Made by a program: the position numbers and the translations under genes. Of a DNA stretch of 22,108 nucleotides, positions 9,661 through 20,515 are shown piece after piece. The DNA comes from Phoronis australis (taxonomy: Eukaryota > Phoronida > Phoronidae). Position 1 is the first letter of the stretch; each line of letters begins with the position of its first letter. The notes beneath the pieces were generated by a model. That model did not search any database, was not told the DNA's origin, and saw only the letters and a list, made by a program, of their open reading frames with translations. The stretch is taken from assembly GCA_002633005.1 (NCBI GenBank), contig NMRA01000397.1, positions 161,217 through 183,324 on the forward strand, given 5' to 3'.

Positions 9661-12600
9661 TTTTGATATCCCAAATATATTTTTATTTTCTAAGTGTTCT
9701 TGTATGTTGTTGCTTAATATAAAATGAGAGTAACTGTACTTGGAAATTTTATTTAGCCACATACATGTACATGCATAGCAGATCAATCTGTGTTATTTAA
9801 CAGTAGTTTTATTTTTGTGTTTGACCTAAACTGCCTGTTACGTTGTTAATAATAGTGGTGTCAACAAAGTCAGTAATAGATATAATGTGTCCACATTCTG
9901 AGAATCAGTTTTCTCTCCCAAACAACAATGCCTTAACAATCTTTGGATACACATAGACACAATTTGCCTATAATTTAAAAACAGTACTGTTTCACATGCG
10001 GTTTTCTATCATAGAATTGCTGAAATTTAGGAACAGCTTTTACAAAATTAACATTTGATTTTGAGACACAATATTGCTTCTCATGTTTGAAGTGAAATTA
10101 TGCATTAACTTTACAGTTCACTGCAAATATGTTCCTTAATGTTGTTAAGACACAAGCTCTTCTGTATGTTAAAAACTTGACTTGCACAGTTAGCAATGAG
10201 TGGTTACTTCAATTCTCTGGATATGCAAAGCAATCTTCAGAACTTCCAAAAAGCTGTAGATGAGAACAAGTCATCATAATAAACTGCGATGAGTTGCGAA
10301 TTTTGTTGGAAGGTTGACTCGCAATGCAAGCTTCACCAAGTCCAGTGAAATTATTTTCTTCACCGCAGAAAGAACTGAATTACTTCAGCATTTTTAAGAC
10401 AAAAGAGTGCATCGGAAGTGCGCAGGAATCATGGTTGGGCCCATTGCACAAAACACCTGAGCTGAGAACATGAGAGCCCCATTATCGATCAACAGGTTCT
10501 TCATGAAAGAAGTTTTCAAGTCTACCCGTCTCCTTTAAGAAAACTGACAGGCTTTTCTATTTGTTTCAGTGTTGTAGGCATGTAACAGTGCGATCCAGTA
10601 GGATACAAGAATACCTTCCTATAAACATTTAATTTTTGACCAATTGTTTTTTTGAACAATAACTCAAGTAGGAATGAAGTTTTCTGAAGTGACAAGTAGG
10701 TGAAGAATTATTGTAATAATACAAAAGGGTTGTACCGTTACATGTGACTATAAACTGATAACTCGTACATTTGATTTGGTTATAAGGTTATAAACTGCAC
10801 AAACGAGCGAACCAACCATAAAATACCTATGCACAGCACATGTGCAAGAATGGAAGACTTCAAATGTAAAGGATTCACAAAAATATCTCCATTCAGTATT
10901 CTAAAACTAGATTTACATCACCTATTGCCTCGCTTCAACAATATTGTTCTTAAGTGCCTGGTTGCATATAAGTCCCAAATACGGACTTGGCTAAGGTCCC
11001 TAAATCTGTTGCGTATTTGTGACATTTTTTAATCACAGAATCAATCATTGTCTATGTCCGTATCTTCATTAATAATATGCCTAGAAACTGGACCCTTCAT
11101 TCAATGAAAACAAATAGGAACTTCGTCTTTAAATTACAGGTGTTGCATTAAAGATACACATTTGTTTTCAATCAGACTGAAAATAGAACATAGGGGTTAC
11201 TCTGTGTATCAAAGCCAATAATAGACTTAGTAATGCAAATAACGAACAGGCAATTGGTGTTTTCGTAAGTCTACAAATGCTGTGAAAAGTTAAGGAAGAT
11301 AGCCAGTCCCTACACGGGTCTGCTTCACGCAACTGGGCAAAGGAGTGTAAAATTCATTGCAATCTTGTATAACAAATTAGAAACCCTGCATATGGCCAAA
11401 TATAGTAAAAATGGTTCTGGTTAGCATCAGACTCGTGTTGAAACATGCCTCTCGCTGTTTAAAGAAAAACGGATTCCACCCCATTTCCGCTGGCATCACT
11501 ACACTGAGAGAAAAAGAAGGCTTATTGTCTCGGCTGGAATCGGGAGAAGCTTGGGAAAAAAAGGAAACCGTATAACTTCATCAGTTAAACAGACAAGAAC
11601 CATTGCTACATTCATTGCCCCCCTGGGTGCGCGCATATAATTCTTTATTATTTTGAGCCAAATATGGAAGATGTTGGCGAGGACATAAAAAATCAACTAT
11701 TTTCTGACCTTTTGATTTTTTATGCTTTTAGCAATTCCACTCAAATGCCTTTTTGCACCCTTATGTTATGGCCTAAGGTGGAGGGTGCCACTTCTCAGAT
11801 TTTGTATTTTCCTTCGAATAACATAGATATTGGCTGTCAAAATGAATACTTGAAAGCACTGATAACTATTTTACTGGCAAATCAAAAATCCGACACATGA
11901 AACCATGGCTAGTGACCATAAGAATATTGTTCTAACACCAAGTTTATATGTTTAAAGGGTCGAAATTGACAAGTAAAAAGTAATTTGATGAAGTGCAAAA
12001 GCGTGACTTCATGGAGGTTGACAATTAACTTCAGACACGTTCATAGGCATACATTCCAACCAGATTTGTTATTCGATTACAGATGACTTTACCGTGTCAA
12101 GTTTATTTACAACACAATTATCACCACTTCATGAACCTGAAATTCTTAAAAACTTCCTAAGCTTCCTAAATTCTTTGCAAATTCAAAGCATAGCGACTGA
12201 CAAGATGAAACAGGAGGCAGTCAAAAACTGTTGTACAGTCTTGGCACAAACCTAAAAACCACCCGCTACGATTGATGTAATACTTAAACAAACAAATACT
12301 GCAATAAATGTGCATAAATATTGCACAAGCAATCACTGTGAAAAGAGCTTCACATAGGCTGGGGCTGGAAGTCCATCAAACTCGACCAAAAAATGACGCC
12401 AGCATGCCATACTAGATCCGCGAATGCTAAATTCAATTAACAAAAATGAAGAGAGTATCAAATCTACACACCTACAAATTCTCCAGTCCCCCAAATAGCT
12501 ACATCAACCTGATATAAAGGGCATTACACATTGCCAAACCATGTTCATCGCTAAAACCTGCAGATTAACAACATCACATTATCCACCTTGCCACCTATGT

Positions 12601-13012
12601 TACCTAGTAAAACCAGTCATTAACAAATTTTAAATTAAAACATCAACCGTGCCCAGATCACCACTTTCATTTTTCAGACACATTTTCATGTTCGCTCTTC
12701 AATGCATCAAAACAAGTGCATTTTCATTCAGCTCCAATATTTCATTCCTTACTATCGACATCACAAAAGCATAGCTTAACCCTCTCTTCCAGTTCACTAT
12801 GATCACTTCCAGTTCACTATGATCACTTACAGTATGCCCAGTTGCACAACATATTTCCAAATAGATACTCACCCATTAAGTTTCCTAAATCTTTTACATA
12901 TTAGTGTCATTCTTTACTCACAGATCTAACATTTTTCTGTCATTGTATATAAATAAAAAATAACAGAAACTTAGCTCTTAAAAATTAAGGGCATTGCATG
13001 AAAAGATCCCTA
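9661..13012. other. Convergent intergenic region
   Basis: About 3.35 kb of AT-rich sequence lies between the 3' ends of the two genes. The small open frames (10829-11032, 11499-11696, 11664-11900) have no recognisable content. The only structure seen is the 20-base duplication at 12787. Confidence 0.55.
12787..12826. repeat. Perfect 20-base tandem duplication
   Basis: TTCCAGTTCACTATGATCAC occurs twice in immediate succession with no mismatch. Lack of divergence suggests a recent slippage event, so it may be polymorphic. Confidence 0.9.
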
Positions 13013-13018
13013 TTTATT
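13013..13018 (-). terminator. AATAAA poly(A) signal of the RING-finger gene
   Basis: TTTATT on the + strand is AATAAA on the gene's strand, about 270 bases after its stop codon. It is the nearest canonical signal seen, giving a short 3' UTR. Confidence 0.45.
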
Positions 13019-13285
13019 TTTAATAACATAGAGAATTCAAGTGAGACTTCACTCTCCATTTGTATCCAAGACAAAAATTGACTTAGTAATGAAACTAAAG
13101 CAACATAAGGACAATAACTGTTTTCACAGATTAAGGGACCTTTGTTGAATCTCTAATTGGGGCTGTTTCATGGAAATGGGCCCCTGCACAGTTTGAAAAG
13201 CAATTTTATCCACTGAATAGCAGAGATCAAGCTGGTTCTCAAAATGCAGGAGATGCATGTAAGTGATTACTTAGTATTTCCCTGT

Positions 13286-14125
13286 TTACAACATTGTCAC
13301 CTTCTCCAACTTGTTGCAATGAAGACACAGCTGCTTTCTTGTCTCTTCTGCAACTTCCTGTTTTAAACTCTTTAAAGTCTCCATTATTTCTTTTTTCTCT
13401 GCCTCCAGTTTTGCCTTTTCCAATTGTCTCTGTTTTTCCGACTCCATCAGTGATTTCATGTCACGTACAAGACGCAGGTTCTGCACTTTCAGTTCATCCA
13501 TTTGAATCTGCATAGCATTTTCTTTAGACACCATGTGACGCCTCTGTGCGTCTAATCTCAATTCCATTTCTTGTTTTGAGTCTTCTAGTTTACAAATCAT
13601 TTCAGACCGCTGTATTTCAATGGCGGAGCGTAGCTCGGCAATACAGTTGTGTTCAGAGTCTTCAGGACTAAATATAGGCTGGCCACAGCCTTTAGGACAC
13701 TCCCTTGTGCGGTATTCACATGTCTTTAAGTGTTCCTCATGTTCTCTGCGCTCTAACATAACAGTACATCCTGCACTTGGACACTCAACCACCTCATAAC
13801 CACACTCACTCTCATGATTGGCTATAAACTCTAAGTCTGTCACATGACGGCACCCTGCCTCAGAATTACGACAGCGTATCTGCAGTCTATCCAAGTCATT
13901 TTTCATGTATCGGAACAACGGTCTTAGCTGTGATGCAAACAGTACTCGTCGGTCTTCAGGGCAGTAGTTTTCATGAACTAGCCAACCATGTATACAGGCA
14001 GAACAGAATGCATGCTCGCACGGTGCCTGCAATGGTTCCTCAAGAACGTCACGACATATACAGCAGAGAAGTCCCTCATTGATTTCACCCACAAATCGCT
14101 CAATGTCGTAGCCCATGCCACCCAT
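13286..14125 (-). CDS. RING / TRAF-type zinc finger / coiled-coil E3 ubiquitin ligase, NRDP1 (RNF41)-RNF151-like
   Basis: A 279-residue protein, predicted to transfer ubiquitin through its RING; substrate unknown. The RING spans C21-x2-C24, C36-x-H38, C41-x2-C44 and C55-x2-D58. Asp as last ligand is as I recall in NRDP1, and the opening MGYDxxRF and VLEEPxQAP also match it. TRAF-type fingers follow: C85/C92/H104/C108, C115/C120/H132/C136 and C143/C147/H159/C161. Residues 163-270 are charged heptad-like sequence (KLEDSKQEMELRL..., EKQRQLEKAKLEAEKKE), a long coiled coil, ending with CLHC. NRDP1 (317 residues) instead has a USP8-binding C-terminal domain, absent here; RNF151 (about 245) is nearer in layout. 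Start chosen at ATG 14125; a second in-frame ATG at 14116 matches the usual NRDP1 start. An acceptor (TTCATTCACAG) ends at 14137, so a 5' exon exists upstream. Confidence 0.85.
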   Translation of the reverse strand: MGGMGYDIERFVGEINEGLLCCICRDVLEEPLQAPCEHAFCSACIHGWLVHENYCPEDRRVLFASQLRPLFRYMKNDLDRLQIRCRNSEAGCRHVTDLEFIANHESECGYEVVECPSAGCTVMLERREHEEHLKTCEYRTRECPKGCGQPIFSPEDSEHNCIAELRSAIEIQRSEMICKLEDSKQEMELRLDAQRRHMVSKENAMQIQMDELKVQNLRLVRDMKSLMESEKQRQLEKAKLEAEKKEIMETLKSLKQEVAEETRKQLCLHCNKLEKVTML

Positions 14126-14136
14126 ATATGGTAATC

Positions 14137-14241
14137 CTGTGAATGAAAAAACGTTAAAGTAGACTATCAACCAAGATCATTCATGCTTCTGGTCATGATC
14201 AATTCAAATGGAAAATGTGTAAACGCCGGGGATAACCTTAC
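14137..14241 (-). other. Intron just upstream of the RING-finger start (donor tentative)
   Basis: On the - strand the acceptor TTTTTTCATTCACAG ends at 14137. A possible donor GCTC|GTAAGG lies at 14241. If used, an upstream ATG (ATGCGGTGGGCTC) joins in frame and adds RLPY before MGGMGYD. The acceptor is convincing; the donor is only a candidate. Confidence 0.35.
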
Positions 14242-15780
14242 GAGCCCACCGCATATCATTGGTGCAAAAAAATTTCATTGACACACAGTGAAAACTAAAC
14301 TCAGACCAACGTGTGTACTAAAATTGTGTCTCAATCACACCATATTTTGTCTTGAATAATACGCATTGCGTCAGATTTTAAAGTAACGACAGTGCAGACC
14401 AGCAGATCAAAACTAATGTCCTTCATGGGGACGTATACCACATTGTGAAAATAATCCATGATAGCAAGTAGCAGCATATATTAATAAAAACAACAACGGT
14501 ATTAAGTCGACTTGACATGTTTCGGTGTCATTTATTCAAACACCATCACCAGAAGAGAGATTACAGTGGCCACTGGCAAAAAGCCTCTTTCCAAAATATA
14601 ATGCTACACCAATTCTGTCAAGTTTACCAACAGTGCTACAAGTAAACTGGTTACTTCTCACTACAGTTGTACTTGTGACTCTTACATCAAAATTCACCAT
14701 CCATATACTCTTATAACCCAAGTCAAGTCTCAGTGTTGCACAGTGGGCTGTAATCATCACAAAAAAGTTTAACAAACTGATTGCCATATCATTTTCCACT
14801 CGGCTGTCAGTAGATGGATATTAAGCCAATATTGTCAGCAGATAGATATTAAGGGAACATTGTCAAAGTTTGCAAATACTTTTACAGTACATCCACTTTC
14901 AACACATCCTAAAAGTTAAGTTTTTCTTTAAAATGTGTAAAAATTTCATTACGCACCTTGTTAAATATAACTCAAATCTTGAGAAAAGGTCATGAAAATG
15001 TTTTTAGGTCAACCATTTTTTCAAAAAGAGCATTTTTGACTTCCCAAAGTTCTTTTTTTCTTATTTTTGAGGTGGTGAGGAAATGGAATAAACTGCTGGC
15101 AAAAAATTACCCCTGCATGGACTCCACATCGGTCAGGCTAAAACGCAAGCATTTTTGCCACTTTTCGCTTCTCATGTGAACCTAGAAGTATCAGACACTG
15201 TGGCTCAATGTCATTACCACAATCATAACACCTAGGGCAAATGTCTATCTTTTCAGCACATAATTGGATCTACAATATCTATAAAATGCCAAAAGGAATT
15301 CAAGAGGTTCATTAACCTTGATTTGAAGTGCAGGCAATTGATGGCACCTAAAGGCTTCTTTCCTTAATAGAATGATAGCGATGTGTCTCAGGCAGTCAAA
15401 ACAATGTCTTGGGTTAATAAATACATGAATAAAATTTCTGTTCCTTAATTACAAAACAATACCAATGGGAAACATCAGGAAGAAAACACCCAAGACTGTA
15501 CATCTCCAAGAAGTATAAAGCCTCTGAGAAAACTGCTCCATGTACAATAATAGCTCCAAGCAAAGTATTTCACCAACGACAGATCAATGTGAATTTCCAA
15601 CAAGGGCAGATGAAGGAGTTCTAGGCCACATAACCATAGCAACTGAACCACTGAGAACATTAGGTCATAAGCTATGGCACAAAATATGGCCGACAAGTGA
15701 AATTCTGTTAAGTTAAATTTCTAAAAATGAAGAACATTTTTGTCTGGTTAGTAGCGTGTAGATGCCAGAAAACAACATTT
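14242..15780. other. Non-coding, upstream of the RING-finger gene
   Basis: Probably 5' intron or upstream sequence. At 14497-14556 a GTCGACTTGACATGTTTC...CACCATCACCAGAAG block resembles half of a common palindromic repeat. The frame at 14958-15179 faintly recalls a LINE tail (VVRKWNKLL) but is too weak to call. Confidence 0.4.
14805..14860. repeat. 28-base tandem duplication, diverged
   Basis: Two adjacent units, each beginning TGTCAG(T/C)AGAT(G/A)GATATT, are at 14805-14832 and 14833-14860. They share about four fifths of positions. A third TGTCA follows at once. Confidence 0.75.
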
Positions 15781-15782
15781 GC

Positions 15783-15806
15783 TTATTTATTTACTTATTT
15801 ATTTAA
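15783..15806. repeat. TTATTTATTTAC-type microsatellite, tail of the adjacent LINE relic
   Basis: TTAT-rich short tandem repeat. On the - strand it lies about 120 bases after the LINE stop codon, where 3'-terminal simple repeats of non-LTR elements are expected. Confidence 0.6.
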
Positions 15807-15925
15807 ACTTCTTTAAGAGACCAGGTGACCACTTCAGTGAATACACTGATTTTCAAGTGGATCCAGTGGGAAATAATCTACATGAAGTAAAATACAAAGA
15901 GCTATGGACAATTAGACTGAAAAGA

Positions 15926-16372
15926 TTAATAAATAAAATAAATTAGTATAACACTAGTTGATATGTACAATTCGATGAATAAATAAGATAAAATAGAGTG
16001 AAATATTGATGAGTAATTTTGTTTGAAGACGTAGACATTGGGTGCATTTGCGACGGCAGTCCCCAGCTCATTGTAAGCGACAATACCTGTGTAAGCAAAA
16101 GTTCTTTTGCCACAGTTGTTTTTAGATTTATCTGGTACCAGAGAACCAGAAACACTCGCTCTAGTATTTTCAATTATGAGAATCTTTGACTGCTTTGAAT
16201 TTAGTAGTGAGGTAATAGGGTGTAAGGGTATGTATGACTTTGTACACCATAAAGTTTAAATGAAAGGCATGCCTGCAGACCAGGCTGCACTGACTTGAGG
16301 TCAGAAATAGGAAATTCATCATAAAGGCCACTATAGTTGAGTATCAACCTCCCAGCCTTATTAAATTCCCAT
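15926..16372 (-). mobile_element. Non-LTR retrotransposon ORF2 C-terminal relic with two frameshifts
   Basis: Read on the - strand the element passes through three frames: AGRLILNYSGLYDEFPISDL near 16372-16280, then HLNFMVYKVIHTLTPYYLTT near 16265-16190, then SVSGSLVPDKSKNNCGKRTF and AYTGIVAYNELGTAVANAP to the stop at 15926. This order (KVxHxLTPxYL, then LVxPxxxxxxGxRxFxYxGxxxxNxLxxxVxxA) is the usual end of CR1/L2/Jockey-like ORF2 proteins. The frameshifts and missing upstream domains show a dead 5'-truncated copy. Confidence 0.75.
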
Positions 16373-19061
16373 CATTTGAAAAAACGTAATCCATTTTGGC
16401 AATTATTTTTGTGCAAAATAAGTGCAGAATTGCCATAATAAAAATTGTCTCAAAGAATTGCACTCATTCACTTGACCTTCTAACTTAACTCTCTGCAATA
16501 AATTCTACCAAAATCCATTTCGTCTAATGAGCTGAAATTTCCCACATCACACCCTGGAACTCAACATTAGCGGTAGTCCGACTGCCCGGGACAACCAGTT
16601 TGTTGGTCCGGACAAGCTCACGGCCGAGCAACTTGTCCAACAGGAGAAGTTAATGAATTTTTGGAAACTATAGTAAATCTGTACGATCAGAACTACTTTG
16701 CAGCAATGATAACTCAGTGTCGGTAATATGCGGCGCAAATCGGCAAGGTGTTGTTTATGCAGGAGATCATGACTGGACGCGATCCGAGGCACTTGCATTC
16801 GAATAGTTCTAACCAAAGTGACGTGCTCTCATTAAAATACACAACAGTATCTCACGTAATCTGGAAAAGTTTTGATTTTAGCTAGGTCCTAGCGTATCCG
16901 AGCGTTTTGAACGCACGCCAGGTTCCCGATGATACATCTCAGTCGGAAGGCACTTCAAACCAGTTCGCTCAGTGTACTTGTATTGGCATGTGCTGATCAT
17001 TGAGACAGCGCTTGTCGAATGTATTTCATTTGCTGCAGAAGAACAAACAAAGCAGTACTTGACAGGGATATCACGTCCGTGACCAAACTTTCTGTGATTC
17101 CCTGTGAGAGTACACGAAACATAACCACCCTGAGTATTGAAATATAAAAGACCCCCCATTTGGCGAAGTAGGTACAAAAGGTCCGCCTCCGAGTGACAAA
17201 AAGTCTGAGATAACTGGATAAAAGACCACTAAATAAGCGTGAACAGTGGTGCTCCCGTTTTTTTTTAGTCCGCCCGCTGTTTCGTTAGGATAAGGTCCAC
17301 GACGTCAAGAATTATCGAGCCCCCCCCAAATTGAAGGCTGGGTACACGGCACATATAAGCGCAAGTCGAACATTCTGTCCACGTTCCACGTGGTCAAAAA
17401 CTTATTTTTGTGAACTTTTGGTTTGCCTGATGACTTTTTACAAGGTGTGTTTTTGCTTCATTATTTTTGCAGCTGACCGAGTACCAATATTGCCTAATAA
17501 TAGTATCCTCCGATTGTTGAGCACGTGCTCTGAACAACAGCGGTGTTGGCTTAGAACTTATGTAATAATATTACACTGTTCAAAGTATTCAACAAGAAGA
17601 GCTGTCAATCATTAGCATGTGCTTGGTTGCCTAAGTGTCCAGCTGGAAGCAAATCTTTACACAATCAAGTGCTTCCCTAAAAGTACACCGCGAACTGGGG
17701 GAGTCTTGTTTAATCTGTCTTTTCTCTCAAGAAACTTGCCCTACTGAACGTACGCCTACCTGTAGGAATACCTTAGTTCTAAGAGATGAGCAGCAGCAAC
17801 CGAGGTACGTAAAAACCCAATCACGCCCAGGATTACGACGCCACTGTATCGTGTGCGCAGGCCGTCGGAAGTCACGACCTATATTTTAACTGATATGCTT
17901 GAAGTCCAATGTCAGTGTAAGGCTATGACTGTCAACTCCATACAAGAAAGGGAGTGTGTACCAAGTAAACAGGAACAAAACTGCAGATATATGTTTAAAG
18001 CTTGTTTTTATTTTGATTTAAAGCATTACACCATTCACAGCAGCTAAGATGATAATTTTTTGTTGGAGGTCAATATACATAGCATTAAGTGATTTAAATC
18101 CAAAGTTAATTATGGTAAAATTCTCCCGTATGGGCAACGAAAAATTAATTAATTTGCTAAAGGTTGGAGTTTCTACCAAATTTTAGAAATAGACAGTAAT
18201 GGCTGTCCCAAATTCAAGAATTATGAGAAGGCAAATTTGTCACTTTATTCCAAATTTAGTGGACACAAAATGCAGTGTCCGTTATTTGAGAAATATGATG
18301 AACGTCAAAAGTATCCACGTCCCAGTCAACAGAATCAAGAAAATTCAATTGGCTTGAATTTCAGTACCTCAGATTTTAGAGGACTGCCAAAGCTGGAGAT
18401 TTTTTAACATAATAATCAGTTCCAATCAAATTAAAAAAGTCACCTTTTGCCAAAGAGTTTCAATATGCCAAATAGAAGAACTTATCCTAAGGTTTGAGAC
18501 CATCTTTAACATAGTATAACACTTGTTTCCCTTCGCCCTACCTAAGTTGACACAGCAGTAAATTATTTATTTTTTACTCTTTATTATTGAGGCATACACA
18601 TTTCTTTCCAAAAAAATACTTTTTATTTTCATAATTGAAAAAATAATTCTTACTCAGACTACGAATAAATTGTATCGAGTCAGCTGTGTGAGGGAAAACA
18701 AACTGAATTTCGATTTTAGCCTTGACAAGTTTTACAGTTATCTTGTTTTATAAATCAATGTACAAATAATTTCCCATTCTACAGGCCACTACCAGACATT
18801 TTTATAAGGTACAAATGTCTGAATAGCAAACAATAACTGATAAGAGAACTGGCTGTTATGAAGAAAATGAAATACAATGTAGACTGGATACTGCACAATC
18901 ACAGTGTGATAATACAAAATGATTTGATTGTTTGCGCTATCAGACAGGCTCCAATCTCAAGTTACCTGTGATCTCAATTCAAAGTATATACATCACAGAT
19001 CTGATCAATGCAGCTCAAGTTATCATTTAGTATTGATAGGCCCTACAGGCTACATTTAGAA
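16373..19061. other. Region without an assignable gene; possible promoter or first-exon area
   Basis: Bases 16540-17890 are richer in CpG and GC than their surroundings and hold two perfect E-box palindromes, CCACGTGG (17386-17393) and GAGCACGTGCTC (17519-17530), with a TATA-like ATATAAG at 17353. ATG at 17786 followed by a strong donor CGAG|GTACGT at 17805 could be a tiny first coding exon (MSSSNR). An open stretch at 16536-16673 looks coding in composition. None connects to a recognised exon. Bases 17900-19061 show nothing. Confidence 0.35.
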
Positions 19062-19063
19062 TA

Positions 19064-20515
19064 CCGTATTCGACGTAATAACCACCCACGGCGCTTAGAA
19101 AATTTCATTTCAGGGGGGCATTCATTATAACCCAAGGCCGTTGAAACCCGGTCTCCGAAACGGGTGAAATCGGAAGCTAAGATTCATAATATTTGCGCTC
19201 TTTGACGTATCTGTAATCTATGAAAGACTTTCTACAAAACCGTGGTGCACTGCTATCAAACTTTGCTGCTAAATTACGATCATTTTACAGAAAATTGTGT
19301 TGAAATCCCGGGGCGAAAACTCGCCGACTGCCTGCCTCGCAATCGTCGATATGGCGACTTGAATGTTTGAATAAAAATACAGTTTCGACTCAGCAAATAA
19401 CCTGAAATCCTCCTTATGTTTTCCCAGTAGCTTCCCTAAGATTTTCAAGTTCCCGTGGATTGGCAACATGAGAAAAATGCCTGGACGAACACACATGTTG
19501 TTGTCACGTGACGTTTGTTTTGAAGTTGACTGCGTTTGTGAGTATGTGAGCGTGTGCGTGTGACACCAGAGTTCATTTGCCAGAGCAGAGACAGTCTTTT
19601 GGCCAGAGCCACGCAATCTAACGAGCTAGATGTGCATTGTATCTAAAGAAATTTCCACAAGCAGTAAGCCTAAACCAGAGCGTGTTTCATTCAGCACTTG
19701 CCAGTCTCATGTGCTAAAAACGTTCGACATTTGTCTCGGTAAGGCCATATTAGTTGCCGTGTGGCTGGATGCGTACGTGATTATCTGACAGTTATTTTTC
19801 GGTGTAAGGGTGCGTAAGCATTCACTGTCAGTGGTCATTTTATTGGATACTTGGCTTAAAAACACCAATTATGGGTAATCAACAATTCCTAATTTCTAAT
19901 GCAAACATTTTTTGTAGTGTTAGAAACTGTCGGAAATTAGTGCCAATATTCATTTCTTGCCAATGCTATACTACCCATTTCATGAATGGATAGTTCCCGG
20001 CCGACTAATGTCTTTGATGACAGGTTCATGTATGTAGTGCGCGTTTCCTGGCCACATGCTTTTAACACTGGCCAAGCTTTTTATTAGTCTTCGATTCGCG
20101 GTTTTCACGTGTACAAAGAAATTTGGATTCCTGTTGAAACCGGGAAATATCTACTAAGCAATCCCGTAGACAAGTACAATACTTCTGTTCTGAAAGACCA
20201 GACCATTGCTCCTCGCAATATCACCAGAGCTTTTGTGTTCATTTTGAGGCATGGCAGAAGTTTGAAGTGTATAGTCAGGGCTAAATACCGACATAGCGGT
20301 GAGGCTCGTGGTCTACAAATTCTGCGGACAGTGATTTTTTTCAGGACTGTCGGATATTATCGATAAATTGAAGATGTTACTGTAGAATTTTAGGACCGTA
20401 GGTAAGGCATTTTTCCCACGTACACGTTCATGGACTGGGTGCTTATTTTAGCAAAGTCTGAAAACGCATGCGGGGACGCTTATAGGGGCATAGGCGGTTA
20501 TTACGGCGAATACGG
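19064..20515. mobile_element. Non-autonomous DNA transposon with TIRs and TA target duplication (1,452 bases)
   Basis: The left end 19064-19092 starts CCGTATTCGACGTAATAACC. The right end 20515-20487, read inward on the other strand, starts CCGTATTCGCCGTAATAACC. About 24 of 29 positions match. Both ends are flanked by TA (19062-19063 and 20516-20517), the target of Tc1/mariner-like and some other families. Variants of GGNGCTTATT recur inside the right end (near 20438, 20475, 20493), as subterminal repeats do. Internal frames 19269-19616 (-) and 20109-20366 (+) show no transposase. The superfamily is inferred from TA only. Confidence 0.75.

Noticed and set aside
13294-13515. + strand open frame rich in Pro/Phe/Ser
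   Set aside because: It is the antisense shadow of the Glu/Lys-rich coiled-coil codons of the RING-finger gene.
14536-14799. Overlapping + and - frames upstream of the RING gene as coding exons
   Set aside because: Neither has family motifs and the block partly overlaps a palindromic repeat-like sequence.
14958-15179. 73-codon + frame with VVRKWNKLL, faintly like a LINE C-terminus
   Set aside because: Only a few residues fit and no flanking LINE signature was found in adjacent frames.
16878-17177. 99-codon - frame with several Cys and His
   Set aside because: No recognisable domain, no regular Cys spacing and no convincing splice sites; length is within chance for this less AT-rich area.
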